Positions 9,515 through 18,838 of a DNA stretch of 64,000 bases are shown in pieces. How positions within the stretch are numbered: position 1 is the stretch's first letter; the number at the start of each line of letters is the position of its first letter. This stretch comes from Stenotrophomonas maltophilia (GTDB taxonomy: Bacteria > Pseudomonadota > Gammaproteobacteria > Xanthomonadales > Xanthomonadaceae): NCBI RefSeq assembly GCF_002799155.1, contig NZ_NERD01000002.1, positions 1,426,001-1,490,000 on the forward strand. The letters run 5' to 3'. The notes under the pieces are model-generated. The model saw nothing but the letters and a program-made list of their open reading frames with translations, was not told where the DNA came from and ran no database searches. The translations under genes were made by a program, and so were the position numbers.

Positions 9515-9528
9515 TTATGATACTTCAA
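9515..9528. promoter_or_regulatory. possible FNR-type box upstream of the FNR-like gene
   Basis: TTATGATACTTCAA, read on the minus strand as TTGAAGTATCATAA, matches seven of the ten fixed positions of TTGAT-N4-ATCAA. It lies 34 bases upstream of the regulator's ATG, so autoregulation is possible. The match is partial and may be chance. Confidence 0.25.
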
Positions 9529-9608
9529 GCGGCCGTTCGACCCTGCCCGAGGCGGGGGCGCTAGAATGTCGCCCCCTCCCACGTCCCGTTCCAGCAGGAG
9601 TTCCGCCC

Positions 9609-11006
9609 GTGATCAAGCCCCGTACCCCGCCCGGCACCCTTGAACTGCTGCCGCGCGAGCAGATTGCGTTCCAGCGCATGCTGGACGTCATCCGCCGCAA
9701 CTACGAGCGCTTCGGGTTCCTGCCGGTGGAGACGCCGGTGTTCGAGCTGTCCGACGTGCTGCTGACCAAGTCCGGTGGCGAGACCGAGCGCCAGGTGTAC
9801 TTTGTGCAGTCCACCGGTGCGCTGGCCAATGCCGCCGAATCGGGTGACCGTTCGCTGCCGGAAATGGCGCTGCGCTTCGACCTGACCGTGCCGCTGGCGC
9901 GCTACGTGGCCGAGCACGAACACGAGCTGACCTTCCCGTTCCGCCGTTACCAGATGCAGCGCGTCTACCGTGGCGAGCGTGCCCAGCGCGGCCGTTTCCG
10001 CGAGTTCTACCAGTGCGACATCGACGTGATCGGCAAGGACAGCCTGAGCGTGCGCTACGACGCCGAAGTGCTGGCGGTCATCCATGCGGTGTTCTCGGAA
10101 CTGCGCATCGGTGATTTCAGCATCCAGCTGAACAACCGCAAGCTGATGCGCGGCTTCTTCGAGAGCCTGGGCGTGGCCGAAGGCGAGCGCCAGCTGGCGG
10201 TGCTGCGCGAAGTGGACAAGCTGGACAAGCGCGGCGCCGACTATGTGCGCGAGACGCTGGTGGGCGAGGGCTTCAACATCCCGGCCGAACAGGTCGAGAA
10301 GATCCTGGCGTTCGTCGCCGTGCATTCGCAGGGCCATGCCGATGCGCTGGCGCAGCTGGCCACGCTGGAAGCCGATGCTGGTTCCTCGGAGATCCTGCGT
10401 ACCGGCGTGGCCGAACTGCGCGAAGTGCTGCAGCTGGTGCAGGCGCTGGGCGTGCCGGAAAGCGCGTACTGCCTGAACTTCTCCATTGCGCGCGGCCTGG
10501 ACTACTACACCGGCACTGTCTACGAGACCACGCTGACCGACCACCCGCAGATCGGTTCGATCTGCTCGGGCGGCCGTTACGAAGACCTGGCCAGCCACTA
10601 CAGCAAGTCGAAGCTGCCGGGCGTGGGTATCTCCATCGGCCTGTCGCGCCTGTTCTGGCAGCTGCGCGAGGCGGGTCTGATCGACGGCATCGAGGCCAGC
10701 AGCGTGCAGGCGCTGGTGGCGCTGATGGACGAGCAGGGCATGCCGCAGTCGCTGGACATCGCGCGCCGCCTGCGTGCCGGTGGCATCAACACCGAAGTGC
10801 AGATGGAGCCGAAGAAAATCGGCAAGCAGTTCCAGTACGCAGCCAAGGCCGGCATCCGCTTCGTGGTGCTGGCCGGTGAGGACGAGCTGGCGCGCGGCGT
10901 GGTGGCGGTGAAGGACCTGTTGCGCGAGCAGCAGTTTGAAGTCTCCCGCGACGAGCTGGCCAGCACCCTGCAGGTGGAGCTGGAGCAGTCCAAGGCGATG
11001 GCGTGA
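9609..11006 (+). CDS. hisS: histidyl-tRNA synthetase
   Basis: This 465-residue class II synthetase charges tRNA-His. Visible motifs are [12 protein letters not shown] (motif 2 region), [19 protein letters not shown] (histidine/ATP loop) and the HisA signature ARGLDYYTG, with a C-terminal anticodon-binding domain beginning near [10 protein letters not shown]. The GTG at 9609 is chosen because AGGAG ends 8 bases upstream; the open frame continues far upstream without family similarity. It stands next to, but apparently not in, the his biosynthetic operon. The TGA stop overlaps the ATG of a small ORF. Confidence 0.95.
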   Translation: MIKPRTPPGTLELLPREQIAFQRMLDVIRRNYERFGFLPVETPVFELSDVLLTKSGGETERQVYFVQSTGALANAAESGDRSLPEMALRFDLTVPLARYVAEHEHELTFPFRRYQMQRVYRGERAQRGRFREFYQCDIDVIGKDSLSVRYDAEVLAVIHAVFSELRIGDFSIQLNNRKLMRGFFESLGVAEGERQLAVLREVDKLDKRGADYVRETLVGEGFNIPAEQVEKILAFVAVHSQGHADALAQLATLEADAGSSEILRTGVAELREVLQLVQALGVPESAYCLNFSIARGLDYYTGTVYETTLTDHPQIGSICSGGRYEDLASHYSKSKLPGVGISIGLSRLFWQLREAGLIDGIEASSVQALVALMDEQGMPQSLDIARRLRAGGINTEVQMEPKKIGKQFQYAAKAGIRFVVLAGEDELARGVVAVKDLLREQQFEVSRDELASTLQVELEQSKAMA

Positions 11007-11125
11007 TGCGGGCCGCAGCAGGGGCGTTGGAGAACATCAAGCCCCTGCCGAGCCGGCAGGGCAGCCTGTTCGGGGAGTGCCTGCGGCGCGGAGCGCTGCA
11101 GGCGGAGGTGCGCTGTCTGCCCTGA
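11006..11125 (+). CDS. possible 39-residue ORF coupled to hisS
   Basis: An ATG shares its A with the hisS stop (TGATG) and opens 39 codons before TGA. Third codon positions are mostly G or C, as in the neighbouring genes, and a strong terminator follows 31 bases later. The product (begins [12 protein letters not shown]) has no recognisable domain. It could be a genuine translationally coupled micro-protein or simply an open frame in GC-rich 3' sequence. Confidence 0.3.
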   Translation: MRAAAGALENIKPLPSRQGSLFGECLRRGALQAEVRCLP

Positions 11126-11156
11126 GTCGGGCCAGGTTGGTGATTTGAACGTAGAG

Positions 11157-11179
11157 CGCCCACCCTTGGTGGGCGTTTT
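11157..11179 (+). terminator. Rho-independent terminator of hisS
   Basis: CGCCCACC (11157-11164) pairs perfectly with GGTGGGCG (11168-11175) around CTT and is followed by TTTT. Confidence 0.85.
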
Positions 11180-11200
11180 GCGTTTCCGCGATCCGGTGCA

Positions 11201-11241
11201 GGGGTCAGATCCGTTTTCCAAAGGCAAACGGATCTGACCCC
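11201..11241. repeat. GGGGTCAGATCC palindromic repeat, copy 1
   Basis: GGGGTCAGATCCGTTT (11201-11216) and its exact reverse complement (11226-11241) flank a 9-base loop: a perfect 16-bp stem. A second, nearly identical copy is at 34175-34215, so this is a dispersed family rather than a gene-specific signal. Confidence 0.8.
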
Positions 11242-11279
11242 ATGAGCCCCCGAGTTGACGCACTGCGCAAGAATGCGCT

Positions 11280-11303
11280 AATGTACTAACGCGCTATTAC
11301 ATT
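11280..11303. promoter_or_regulatory. palindromic operator for the TrpR-like repressor of the his operon
   Basis: AATGTA-C-TA-A-CGCG-C-TA-T-TACATT: 20 of 24 positions are symmetric. It ends two bases before the ATG of the TrpR-family gene, where it would cover the promoter or transcription start. Autoregulation and control of the whole his operon by this repressor is inferred from position and symmetry. Confidence 0.7.
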
Positions 11304-11304
11304 G

Positions 11305-11631
11305 ATGCATGGAAACGACTCCGTGAAAGCCCGCCCCGAGATTGCCGCCAAAGACCCGAAGGCCGACCTGGAAGCCCTGGCCCGGGCCTTTGCCGCCCTG
11401 TGCGAGCCGGACCAAGTCGAAGCTTTCCTGCGTGACCTGTGCACCCCGGCCGAGCTGGAAGCCATGGCTGACCGCTGGAAGGTGGTGCCGCTGTTGCAGC
11501 TGGGCGTGCCCTATCGCGAGATCCACGAGCGCACCGGCGTCAGCGTGACCACCACCGGACGGGTGGCACGCACGCTCGAGCATGGCCATCGAGGCTATGC
11601 CGCCGCCGTCGACCGCCTTGCTCTGCGCTGA
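11305..11631 (+). CDS. TrpR-family transcriptional repressor, probable regulator of histidine biosynthesis
   Basis: The predicted protein has 108 residues and belongs to the Trp-repressor superfamily: helices around [20 protein letters not shown] and the [30 protein letters not shown]. It precedes hisG by 34 bases, which in xanthomonads points to a histidine-responsive rather than tryptophan-responsive repressor (I recall it being called HisR; the name is not used here because hisR also denotes a tRNA gene). The start could be ATG 11305 or GTG 11323. A 24-bp palindrome immediately upstream is the likely operator. Confidence 0.82.
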
Positions 11632-11665
11632 TCCGCGCCCCGTTCCGAACTTCGAGACCTCCCCC

Positions 11666-12577
11666 ATGAGTGCAACCCAGGCAGCGCCGGCACGAGACCG
11701 GTTGCGTATCGCCATCCAGAAGAGTGGCCGGCTGGCCGAACCCGCCCGTAACCTGCTCAGCGCCTGCGGCCTGAGCTGGCGCGAGAGCCGCGACAAGCTG
11801 TTCTGCTACGGCGAATCGCTGCCGGTGGACCTGCTGCTGGTGCGCGACGACGACATTCCCGGCCTGATTGCCGATGGCGTCTGCGACCTCGGCATCGTCG
11901 GCCGCAACGAACTGGATGAGCAGGCCGCAGCGCGTCGCCAGATCGGCCTGCCGGATGCCTACCAGGCGCTGCGCGGGCTGGGCTTCGGCCAGTGCCGGCT
12001 GATGCTGGCGGTGCCCGAGGAATGGCAGTGGCAGGGTCCGGCGCAGCTGGCCGGCGCCCGCATCGCCACCAGCTACCCGGCCATCCTCAAGCAGTGGCTG
12101 GCCGAGCAGGGCGTGGATGCACAGGTGGTCGAGCTGTCCGGTTCGGTGGAAATCGCCCCGCGACTGGGTACCGCCGACCTGATCTGCGATCTGGTGTCCA
12201 GCGGCGCCACGCTGCGTGCCAACCAGTTGACCCCGGTGCACAACCTGCTCGACAGCGAGGCGGTGTTGGCCGGTGCGGTGCGCGTGCCGGATGATGCACG
12301 TGCATCGTTGCGCGCGATGCTGCTGCGCCGCCTCGACGGCGTGGTGCAGCGCCAGGACCGCAAGCTGCTGATGTTCCGTGCCAGCGAGGATCGCGTCGAC
12401 GCACTGGCGCAGCTGCTGGCCGATGCCGAGCCGCTGGTGCGGTTGCCGGCCGATGGCGGTGCGCTGCGCCTGCAGACCATGTGTCCCGGCCCGCTGAGCT
12501 GGCAGCGCATGGAGGAACTCGAGCGCGCGGGTGCGCAGGGCCTGATGGTACTGAGCGTGGAGCGGTCGCTGGCATGA
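11666..12577 (+). CDS. hisG: ATP phosphoribosyltransferase (long form)
   Basis: HisG joins ATP and PRPP in the committed step of histidine synthesis. The 303-residue length, with the two-lobe catalytic part ([11 protein letters not shown] near the N-terminus, the PRPP loop [22 protein letters not shown]) and a C-terminal ACT-like domain (about 228-300), is the long form that works without HisZ and is feedback-inhibited by histidine. ATGA overlap with hisD. Start ATG 11666 follows a C-rich stretch without a clear ribosome site, so coupling to the upstream repressor gene is likely. Confidence 0.96.
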
Positions 12578-13869
12578 ACCGTCTGATCTGGTCCCGACTT
12601 GATGAGGCCGCGCGCAGTGCGGCACTGACCCGCCCGGTGCAGACCGTGGCGCAGCAGACCCGCGATGCCGTGGCCGCCCTGATCGCGCAGGTGCGCACGC
12701 GGGGTGACGACGCGCTACGTGCGATTACTGCGCGTTTCGATGGTGTCGAGCTGGCCTCGTTTGAAGTGTCCGAAGCCGAATTCGCCGCTGCCGAAGCCGC
12801 CGTGCCCGCCGAACTGCGCCAGGCGATGGTGGACGCCGCCGAACGCATCGCGCGCTTCCACGCCGCTGGCATGGGCAAAGGCTATGCGGTGGAAACCGCG
12901 CCGGGCGTGGTCTGCGAACGCATGCTGCGCCCGATCGGCCGGGTGGGCCTGTACGTACCGGCCGGCAGCGCGCCGCTGCCGTCCACCGCGTTGATGCTGG
13001 GCGTTCCGGCGCAGCTGGCCGGTTGCCCGCAGGTCGTGCTGTGCACGCCGCCGCGCGCCGACGGCAGCGCCGATCCGGCGGTGCTGGTAGCCGCCCGCCT
13101 GACCGGCGTGCAGCGCGTGTTCAAGCTGGGTGGTGCGCAGGCGATCGCGGCGATGGCCTATGGCACTGCCAGCATTCCGGCCTGCGACAAGCTGTTTGGC
13201 CCCGGCAACAGCTTCGTCACCGAAGCCAAGCAGCAGGTGGCGCAGGAGGGCGCAGCGGCCATCGACATGCCGGCCGGGCCCTCGGAAGTGCTGGTCGTTG
13301 CCGATGCCGGTGCCAATCCAGCGTTCGTTGCCGCCGACCTGCTGTCGCAGGCCGAGCATGGCCCCGATTCGCAGGTGCTGCTGCTGACCGACGATGCCGT
13401 GATGCTGGCGGCGGTCGAGGCTGAGGTGGAGCGCCAGGTGGCCCTGCTGCCACGCCAGCAGATCGCGCGCCAGGCGCTGTCGGCGTCGCGCCTGATCCAG
13501 GTCGATTCGCTGGACGAGGCCTTCGCGATCAGCAACCGCTATGCGCCCGAGCACCTGATCCTGGCATTGCGCGAGCCGCGCGACTGGCTGGACCAGGTGC
13601 AGGCCGCCGGCTCGGTGTTCCTCGGCGACTACACGCCCGAAGCACTGGGCGACTACTGCAGCGGCACCAACCACGTACTGCCCACCGCCGGTGCCGCGCG
13701 TGCCTATAGCGGTGTCAGCGTGGCCAGCTTCCAGAACCTGATCAGCGTGCAGAGCGCCAGCGCTGCCGGCCTGGCGGCGATCGGCGGCTGCGCGCGCATC
13801 ATCGCCAGTGCCGAAGGCCTGGATGCGCACGAGCGTGCGGTCGCAGTGCGCATGGAGGCGGCGGCATGA
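12574..13869 (+). CDS. hisD: histidinol dehydrogenase
   Basis: This 431-residue zinc enzyme oxidises histidinol to histidine in two NAD-dependent steps. Family signatures include [35 protein letters not shown], the [15 protein letters not shown] segment, [14 protein letters not shown] and the C-terminal [20 protein letters not shown]. It starts with an ATG whose last bases form the hisG stop, and its own stop overlaps the hisC ATG. Confidence 0.97.
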
Positions 13870-14960
13870 GTGCGGCGATCGATGATGTGCTGGCCCTGGT
13901 GCGCCCGGACCTGCAGGCCTTCGCCGGCTACAGTTCGGCGCGCAGCGCGGCGGTGCAGGGGGAGGTCTGGTTGAACGCAAACGAGTCGGCCTGGCCCAAT
14001 CCGGCGGATGCTGCAGGCAGCAGCCGGCGCTATCCGGAACCGCAGCCGTTGGCGCTGCGCGAAGGCTTGGCCGCGCTGTACGGCGTGACGCCGCAGCAGC
14101 TGCTGATCGGCCGCGGCAGCGACGAAGCCATCGATCTGCTGGTGCGCGCCTTGTGCGTTCCGGGCCACAGTGGCGTACTGGTCACGCCGCCGGTGTTCGG
14201 CATGTACGCGGTCTGCGCACGCCTGCAGGGTGCCGCACTGATTGAAGTGCCCCTGGTGGACAGCGAAGACGGCCTGCGTGCCGATCTGGATGCTGTGATC
14301 GATACGGCCAAGTCGCGCAACGCCAAGCTGGTGTTCCTGTGCGCACCGTCCAACCCGGCCGGCAGTGACATCGGCCTGGCCGATATCGAGCGGGTGGCCA
14401 CTGCTCTGCGCGGGCAGGCTCTGGTGGTGGTAGACGAGGCTTACGTCGAGTACGCGCAACGCCCGCCGGCGACCACGCTGCTGGCTGCGCACGCCAACCT
14501 GGCGGTACTGCGCACGCTGTCGAAGGCGCACGCACTCGCGGCCGCCCGTATTGGCAGCCTGATCGCTGCCCCGGAACTGATTGCCGTGCTGCGCCGCTGC
14601 CAGGCGCCGTACCCGGTACCGACGCCGTGCGCCGAGCTGGCCGCGCAGGCGTTGCAGCCGGCCGCGCTGGCACGCACCGCCGAGCGCGTGGCCACGGTGA
14701 TCGCCGAGCGCGGGCGCCTGTCCGCGGCGCTGCCAGGCCTGCCCGGCGTTCGTCGCGTGTACCGCTCGTCCGGCAACTACCTGCTGGTCCGCTTCACCGA
14801 TGCGCAGGCAGCGTTCGATACGCTGCTGGCGGCCGGCGTGGTCGTGCGTGACCAGCGCGCCGCGCCGCAGCTGGGTGATGCGCTGCGCATCAGCATCGGC
14901 AGCCCCGAAGAGAATGACCGTGTGCTTGCGGCCCTGTCGGCGCGGAGGGCCGCCGCATGA
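13866..14960 (+). CDS. hisC: histidinol-phosphate aminotransferase
   Basis: A 364-residue fold-type I PLP enzyme converting imidazole-acetol phosphate to histidinol phosphate. The Schiff-base lysine is K220 in [24 protein letters not shown] carries the PLP-pyridine Asp and CAPSNPAG the conserved Asn. Four-base overlaps with hisD and hisB place it in the operon. Confidence 0.96.
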   Translation: MSAAIDDVLALVRPDLQAFAGYSSARSAAVQGEVWLNANESAWPNPADAAGSSRRYPEPQPLALREGLAALYGVTPQQLLIGRGSDEAIDLLVRALCVPGHSGVLVTPPVFGMYAVCARLQGAALIEVPLVDSEDGLRADLDAVIDTAKSRNAKLVFLCAPSNPAGSDIGLADIERVATALRGQALVVVDEAYVEYAQRPPATTLLAAHANLAVLRTLSKAHALAAARIGSLIAAPELIAVLRRCQAPYPVPTPCAELAAQALQPAALARTAERVATVIAERGRLSAALPGLPGVRRVYRSSGNYLLVRFTDAQAAFDTLLAAGVVVRDQRAAPQLGDALRISIGSPEENDRVLAALSARRAAA

Positions 14961-16030
14961 CCCCGATCCTGTTCATCGACCGCGACGGCACCCTCATCGA
15001 GGAGCCGTCCGATTTCCAGATCGACACCTACGAGAAGCTGCGCTTCGTGCCGCAGGTGATCCCGGCGCTGCTGAAGCTGCGGGATGCCGGATACCAGTTC
15101 GTGATCGTCACCAACCAGGATGGCCTCGGCAGTGACAGCTACCCGCGCGCCAGCTTCGATGGCCCCAACGACCTGATGCTGCAGATCTTCGAGAGCCAGG
15201 GCATCACCTTCCGTGACGTGCTGATCGACTGCAGCTGGCCGCAGGACAATGCGCCGACCCGCAAGCCGGGCATCGGCCTGATGACTGCCTACCTGCAGGA
15301 CCGCAGCATCGACTGGGCGCGCTCGGGCATGATCGGCGACCGCATCACCGACCTGCAGTTCGCCGACAACCTCAACATCCGCGGTTTCCAGCTGCGCACC
15401 GAGCAGTTCGGTGGCGAGTGGGACTGGCCGGGCATCGCTCACGCGCTGGCCGATGCGCCGCGTACTGCCGTGGTCCAGCGCAACACCAAGGAAACGAAGA
15501 TCCGCGTCGAACTGGATCTGGACCGTGCCGGCGATGCGCACATTTCCACTGGCCTGCCGTTCTTCGACCACATGCTGGAACAGATCGGCAAGCACGGTGG
15601 CTTCGCGCTGGACATCCAGGCCGAGGGCGACCTGCACATCGATGAGCACCACACCATCGAAGACACCGGGCTCGCATTGGGCCAGGCGCTGCGCGAGGCG
15701 CTGGGTGACAAGCGCGGCATCGGCCGCTACGGCTTCACCCTGCCGATGGACGAGACCCTGGCCAGCGCCGCGTTGGATTTCAGCGGTCGCCCGTACTTCG
15801 TGTTCGAGGGCGAGTTCAAGCGCGAGCGCGTGGGCGACATGCCGACCGAGCTGGTGCCGCACTTCTTCCGGTCACTGTGCGATGCCAGCGGCCTGAACCT
15901 CAACCTGCAGGTGCGCGGCGACAACGACCACCACAAGGTGGAAGCCTGCTTCAAGGCACTGGCGCGCGCGCTGCGCCCGGCATTGGCCCGCCAGGGCACG
16001 GCACTGCCGAGCACCAAGGGGGCGCTGTGA
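14957..16030 (+). CDS. hisB: bifunctional histidinol-phosphatase / imidazoleglycerol-phosphate dehydratase
   Basis: This 357-residue protein fuses a HAD-type histidinol phosphatase ([14 protein letters not shown], nucleophile D8 and acid D10; FVIVTNQDG) with an IGP dehydratase (from about residue 168; metal ligands in [14 protein letters not shown] and later [14 protein letters not shown]). The fusion is the enteric/xanthomonad arrangement. It catalyses steps 6 and 8. Overlaps hisC and hisH by four bases each. Confidence 0.97.
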   Translation: MTPILFIDRDGTLIEEPSDFQIDTYEKLRFVPQVIPALLKLRDAGYQFVIVTNQDGLGSDSYPRASFDGPNDLMLQIFESQGITFRDVLIDCSWPQDNAPTRKPGIGLMTAYLQDRSIDWARSGMIGDRITDLQFADNLNIRGFQLRTEQFGGEWDWPGIAHALADAPRTAVVQRNTKETKIRVELDLDRAGDAHISTGLPFFDHMLEQIGKHGGFALDIQAEGDLHIDEHHTIEDTGLALGQALREALGDKRGIGRYGFTLPMDETLASAALDFSGRPYFVFEGEFKRERVGDMPTELVPHFFRSLCDASGLNLNLQVRGDNDHHKVEACFKALARALRPALARQGTALPSTKGAL

Positions 16031-16629
16031 GCGACGTTGCGCTGATCGACGCCGGCGGTGCCAACCTGGGCTCGGTGCGCTACGCATTGGAGCGCCTGGG
16101 CGCGACGGTGCGGCTGGTGCGCGACGCCGACGGTCTGGTCGGTGCGCAGCGGGTGATCCTGCCTGGCGTCGGCGCCGCCGGTCCTGGCATGCAGCGCCTG
16201 CACGCGCAAGGCCTGGTGGAGCCGTTGCAACGACTGGAGGTGCCGCTGATGGGCATCTGCCTGGGCATGCAACTGCTGTTCGAGCGCTCCGAGGAGGCCG
16301 GCGTCGAGGCACTGGGCTTGATTCCCGGCGTGGTGCGCAAGCTGGTGCCGGCCTGCGGCATCCGCGTGCCGCACATGGGCTGGAACCGCCTGCTGCCGCT
16401 GCGCGAATCGCTGCTTCTGCGGGGTGTGCCGGAGCGCGCCAGCGCCTACTTCGTACACAGCTATGCGGCGCCGCTCAATACCCACACCGTCGCCGCCTGT
16501 GACCACGGCGGCCTGTTCACCGCCGTGGTCGAGCAGGGGCGTTACTACGGCGCGCAGTTCCATCCCGAGCGCTCCGGCGAGACCGGCTCGCTGATGCTGC
16601 GCAACTTCCTCGAGGGCACTGCTGCATGA
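16027..16629 (+). CDS. hisH: imidazole glycerol phosphate synthase, glutaminase subunit
   Basis: A 200-residue class I glutamine amidotransferase that feeds ammonia to HisF. The catalytic triad is C78 in [11 protein letters not shown] with H179 and E181 in QFHPERSG. The start is a GTG overlapping the hisB stop (GTGA); the longer in-frame extension is out of register with the family. The MGICLG loop and length match other HisH. Confidence 0.95.
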   Translation: MSDVALIDAGGANLGSVRYALERLGATVRLVRDADGLVGAQRVILPGVGAAGPGMQRLHAQGLVEPLQRLEVPLMGICLGMQLLFERSEEAGVEALGLIPGVVRKLVPACGIRVPHMGWNRLLPLRESLLLRGVPERASAYFVHSYAAPLNTHTVAACDHGGLFTAVVEQGRYYGAQFHPERSGETGSLMLRNFLEGTAA

Positions 16630-17360
16630 GTTTCATCGTCTACCCCGCGCTGGATATCCGCGATGGCCGCGTGGTGCGGCTGCGCCAGGGCGACTATGCG
16701 CAGGAAACCTCATATGGCGACGATCCGCTGCCGCGCGCACACGCCTTCGCCGCACAGGGCGCGCAATGGATGCATCTGGTCGACCTGGACGCCGCACGCG
16801 CCGGTGGCTACACGCTGGCACCGCTGCTGTCGTCGATCCGCGCGCAGACCACGCTGCAGGTGCAGACCGGTGGTGGGGTGCGTGGCCGTGACGATGTGGC
16901 GCGCATCCTCGACGCCGGCGCCGGCCGCGTGGTGGTGGGTTCGCTGGCAGTCCGTCGCCCCGACGAAGTGGTCGGCTGGCTGGAGGAGTTCGGCGCCGGG
17001 CGCATCACCATTGCGCTGGATGCCCGCCAGGATGCCCAGGGCCAATGGCAGCTGCCTGTGCACGGCTGGACCGAGAATGCCGGCGTGACCCTGGATGACC
17101 TGGCCCAGCGTTATGCGCGTGCCGGCATGCGCCACTTGTTGTGCACCGACATCGCCCGCGACGGCATGCTGGCCGGGCCCAACATCAGCCTCTACCAGCA
17201 CCTGTCGGCGCTGCTGCCGGGCGTGGCGGTACAGGCCTCCGGTGGCATCCGTGACGTTGCCGATGTGGCCGAGGCGCGTGCTGCCGGCTGCGGCGGTGCC
17301 ATCCTCGGCAAGGCCCTGCTGGAGCAGCGCATGGACCTGGGCGAGGCGCTGGCATGTTGA
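16626..17360 (+). CDS. hisA: phosphoribosyl-formimino-AICAR ribotide isomerase (ProFAR isomerase)
   Basis: A 244-residue (beta/alpha)8 barrel that opens the ribose ring of ProFAR. It begins with [21 protein letters not shown], where the first catalytic Asp lies, and has the phosphate loops [11 protein letters not shown] and [11 protein letters not shown] of the HisA/HisF half-barrel repeat; TDIARDGM provides the second catalytic Asp. ATG overlaps the hisH stop. Confidence 0.96.
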   Translation: MSFIVYPALDIRDGRVVRLRQGDYAQETSYGDDPLPRAHAFAAQGAQWMHLVDLDAARAGGYTLAPLLSSIRAQTTLQVQTGGGVRGRDDVARILDAGAGRVVVGSLAVRRPDEVVGWLEEFGAGRITIALDARQDAQGQWQLPVHGWTENAGVTLDDLAQRYARAGMRHLLCTDIARDGMLAGPNISLYQHLSALLPGVAVQASGGIRDVADVAEARAAGCGGAILGKALLEQRMDLGEALAC

Positions 17361-18130
17361 GCCGCCGCATCATTCCGTGCCTGGACGTGCGCGATGGCCG
17401 CGTGGTCAAGGGCGTACGCTTCCGCGATCACGTCGACATGGGCGACATCGCCGAGTTGGCACAGCGCTACCGCGACCAGGGCGCCGACGAACTGGTGTTC
17501 TATGACATCGGCGCCAGTCCCGAGGCGCGGTCGGTTGATGTTGCGTGGATCGAGCGTATCGCGCGCCTGATCGATATTCCGTTCTGCGTGGCCGGTGGCA
17601 TCGACAGCGTGGAGACCGCGCGTCGCGTGCTGTTCGCCGGTGCCGACAAGGTGTCGATCAACTCGCCGGCGCTGGGCCGCCCGGAGCTGATCACCGAGCT
17701 GGCAGATGAGTTCGGCGTGCAGTGCGTGGTGGTGGGTGTGGACTCGGTACGCGAAGCGGACGGCCAGTGGCGGGTACGCCGTTTCAGTGGCGACCCGGAC
17801 AAGACCCAGGCGGTACCGCTGCGGACCCTGGACTGGATCGTCGAAGCGCAGCGGCGTGGCGCTGGCGAGATCGTGCTGAACTGCATGGACAGCGACGGTG
17901 TGCGCCGTGGCTACGATGTCGCGCAGCTGCAGCAGGCGCGCGCGCTGTGCCAGGTGCCGCTGATCGCTTCCGGCGGTGCCGGTGCTATGGAGCACTTCGC
18001 CGAAGCCTTCGACCAGGCCGACGTCGACGGCGCGCTGGCGGCCAGTGTGTTCCACAGCGGCGCCATCGCCATTGCGGAATTGAAGCGCTACCTGCGCGGA
18101 CAGCAGATCGAGGTGCGGGATGTCTATTGA
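17354..18130 (+). CDS. hisF: imidazole glycerol phosphate synthase, cyclase subunit
   Basis: A 258-residue barrel homologous to HisA that condenses ammonia from HisH with PRFAR to give IGP and AICAR. Signatures are [19 protein letters not shown] (catalytic Asp), [40 protein letters not shown] and [12 protein letters not shown]. The start overlaps hisA by seven bases. Confidence 0.97.
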   Translation: MLSRRIIPCLDVRDGRVVKGVRFRDHVDMGDIAELAQRYRDQGADELVFYDIGASPEARSVDVAWIERIARLIDIPFCVAGGIDSVETARRVLFAGADKVSINSPALGRPELITELADEFGVQCVVVGVDSVREADGQWRVRRFSGDPDKTQAVPLRTLDWIVEAQRRGAGEIVLNCMDSDGVRRGYDVAQLQQARALCQVPLIASGGAGAMEHFAEAFDQADVDGALAASVFHSGAIAIAELKRYLRGQQIEVRDVY

Positions 18131-18740
18131 CGTGAGGCCATCGCTGGATGCGCTGCAGGCGCTGGACTGGGGCAAGGGCGACGGCCTGCTGCCGGCCGTG
18201 GTGCAGGATGCCGACACCCTGCAGGTGCTGATGCTGGGCTATGTCAGCGCCGAATCGCTGGCTGCCACGCTGGCCATCGGCCATATGACCTTCTTCAGCC
18301 GCAGCAAGCAGCGGTTGTGGACCAAGGGCGAGCAGTCCGGCAACGTGCTGGTGGTGCAGTCGATCCGTGTCGATTGCGATGCCGATACGCTGCTGGTGCT
18401 GGCACGCCCGGCCGGGCCAACCTGCCACACTGGTGCCGAGAGCTGTTTCGACCAGGCACCGAAGGACTTCCTCGGTGGGCTGGGCCAGCTGGTGGCGATG
18501 CGCGAGGCGCAGCGCCCGCCGGGCAGCTACACAACCAGCCTGTTCGAGGGCGGCATCCGCCGCATCGCGCAGAAGGTGGGCGAGGAGGGTGTGGAGACCG
18601 CATTGGCGGCGGTGGCGCAGGACGATGAGGCGCTGCTGGGCGAGGCCTCGGACCTGCTCTACCACCTGCTGGTGCTGTTGCGCGCGCGCGGGCTGTCGCT
18701 GGATGATGCGCGGGCGGTGCTGGAAAAACGCCATCGTTGA
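18120..18740 (+). CDS. hisI: bifunctional phosphoribosyl-AMP cyclohydrolase / phosphoribosyl-ATP pyrophosphatase
   Basis: A 206-residue HisIE fusion for steps 2 and 3. The N-terminal cyclohydrolase has the zinc-binding pattern SIRVDCDAD and [11 protein letters not shown]; the C-terminal MazG-like pyrophosphohydrolase (from about 110) has [13 protein letters not shown] and [13 protein letters not shown]. It overlaps hisF by 11 bases and is the last gene of the his operon. Confidence 0.96.
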   Translation: MSIDVRPSLDALQALDWGKGDGLLPAVVQDADTLQVLMLGYVSAESLAATLAIGHMTFFSRSKQRLWTKGEQSGNVLVVQSIRVDCDADTLLVLARPAGPTCHTGAESCFDQAPKDFLGGLGQLVAMREAQRPPGSYTTSLFEGGIRRIAQKVGEEGVETALAAVAQDDEALLGEASDLLYHLLVLLRARGLSLDDARAVLEKRHR

Positions 18741-18742
18741 GG

Positions 18743-18777
18743 AGGTGGGGCGGAGCAACGGCCCGCACCCACCTTTG
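18743..18777 (+). terminator. probable terminator of the his operon
   Basis: AGGTGGG (18743-18749) pairs with CCCACCT (18768-18774), with extra pairing inside (CGG with CCG), followed by TTT. The U-run is short. Confidence 0.5.
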
Positions 18778-18781
18778 CAAT

Positions 18782-18806
18782 GCAGCCGAGCATGGCTCGG
18801 CTCTAC
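18782..18806. repeat. SMAG-type GTAG palindrome
   Basis: On the minus strand it reads GTAGAGCCGAG, CCATG, then CTCGGCTGC; the arms pair over 8 bases. It separates hisI from the phosphoesterase gene. Confidence 0.8.
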
Positions 18807-18838
18807 AATAGGGGGTCTTCTTCTTTCCCGGACCGCCC

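Noticed and set aside
9291..9608. N-terminal extension of hisS
   Set aside because: No similarity to the family; GTG 9609 has a strong AGGAG at the right distance.
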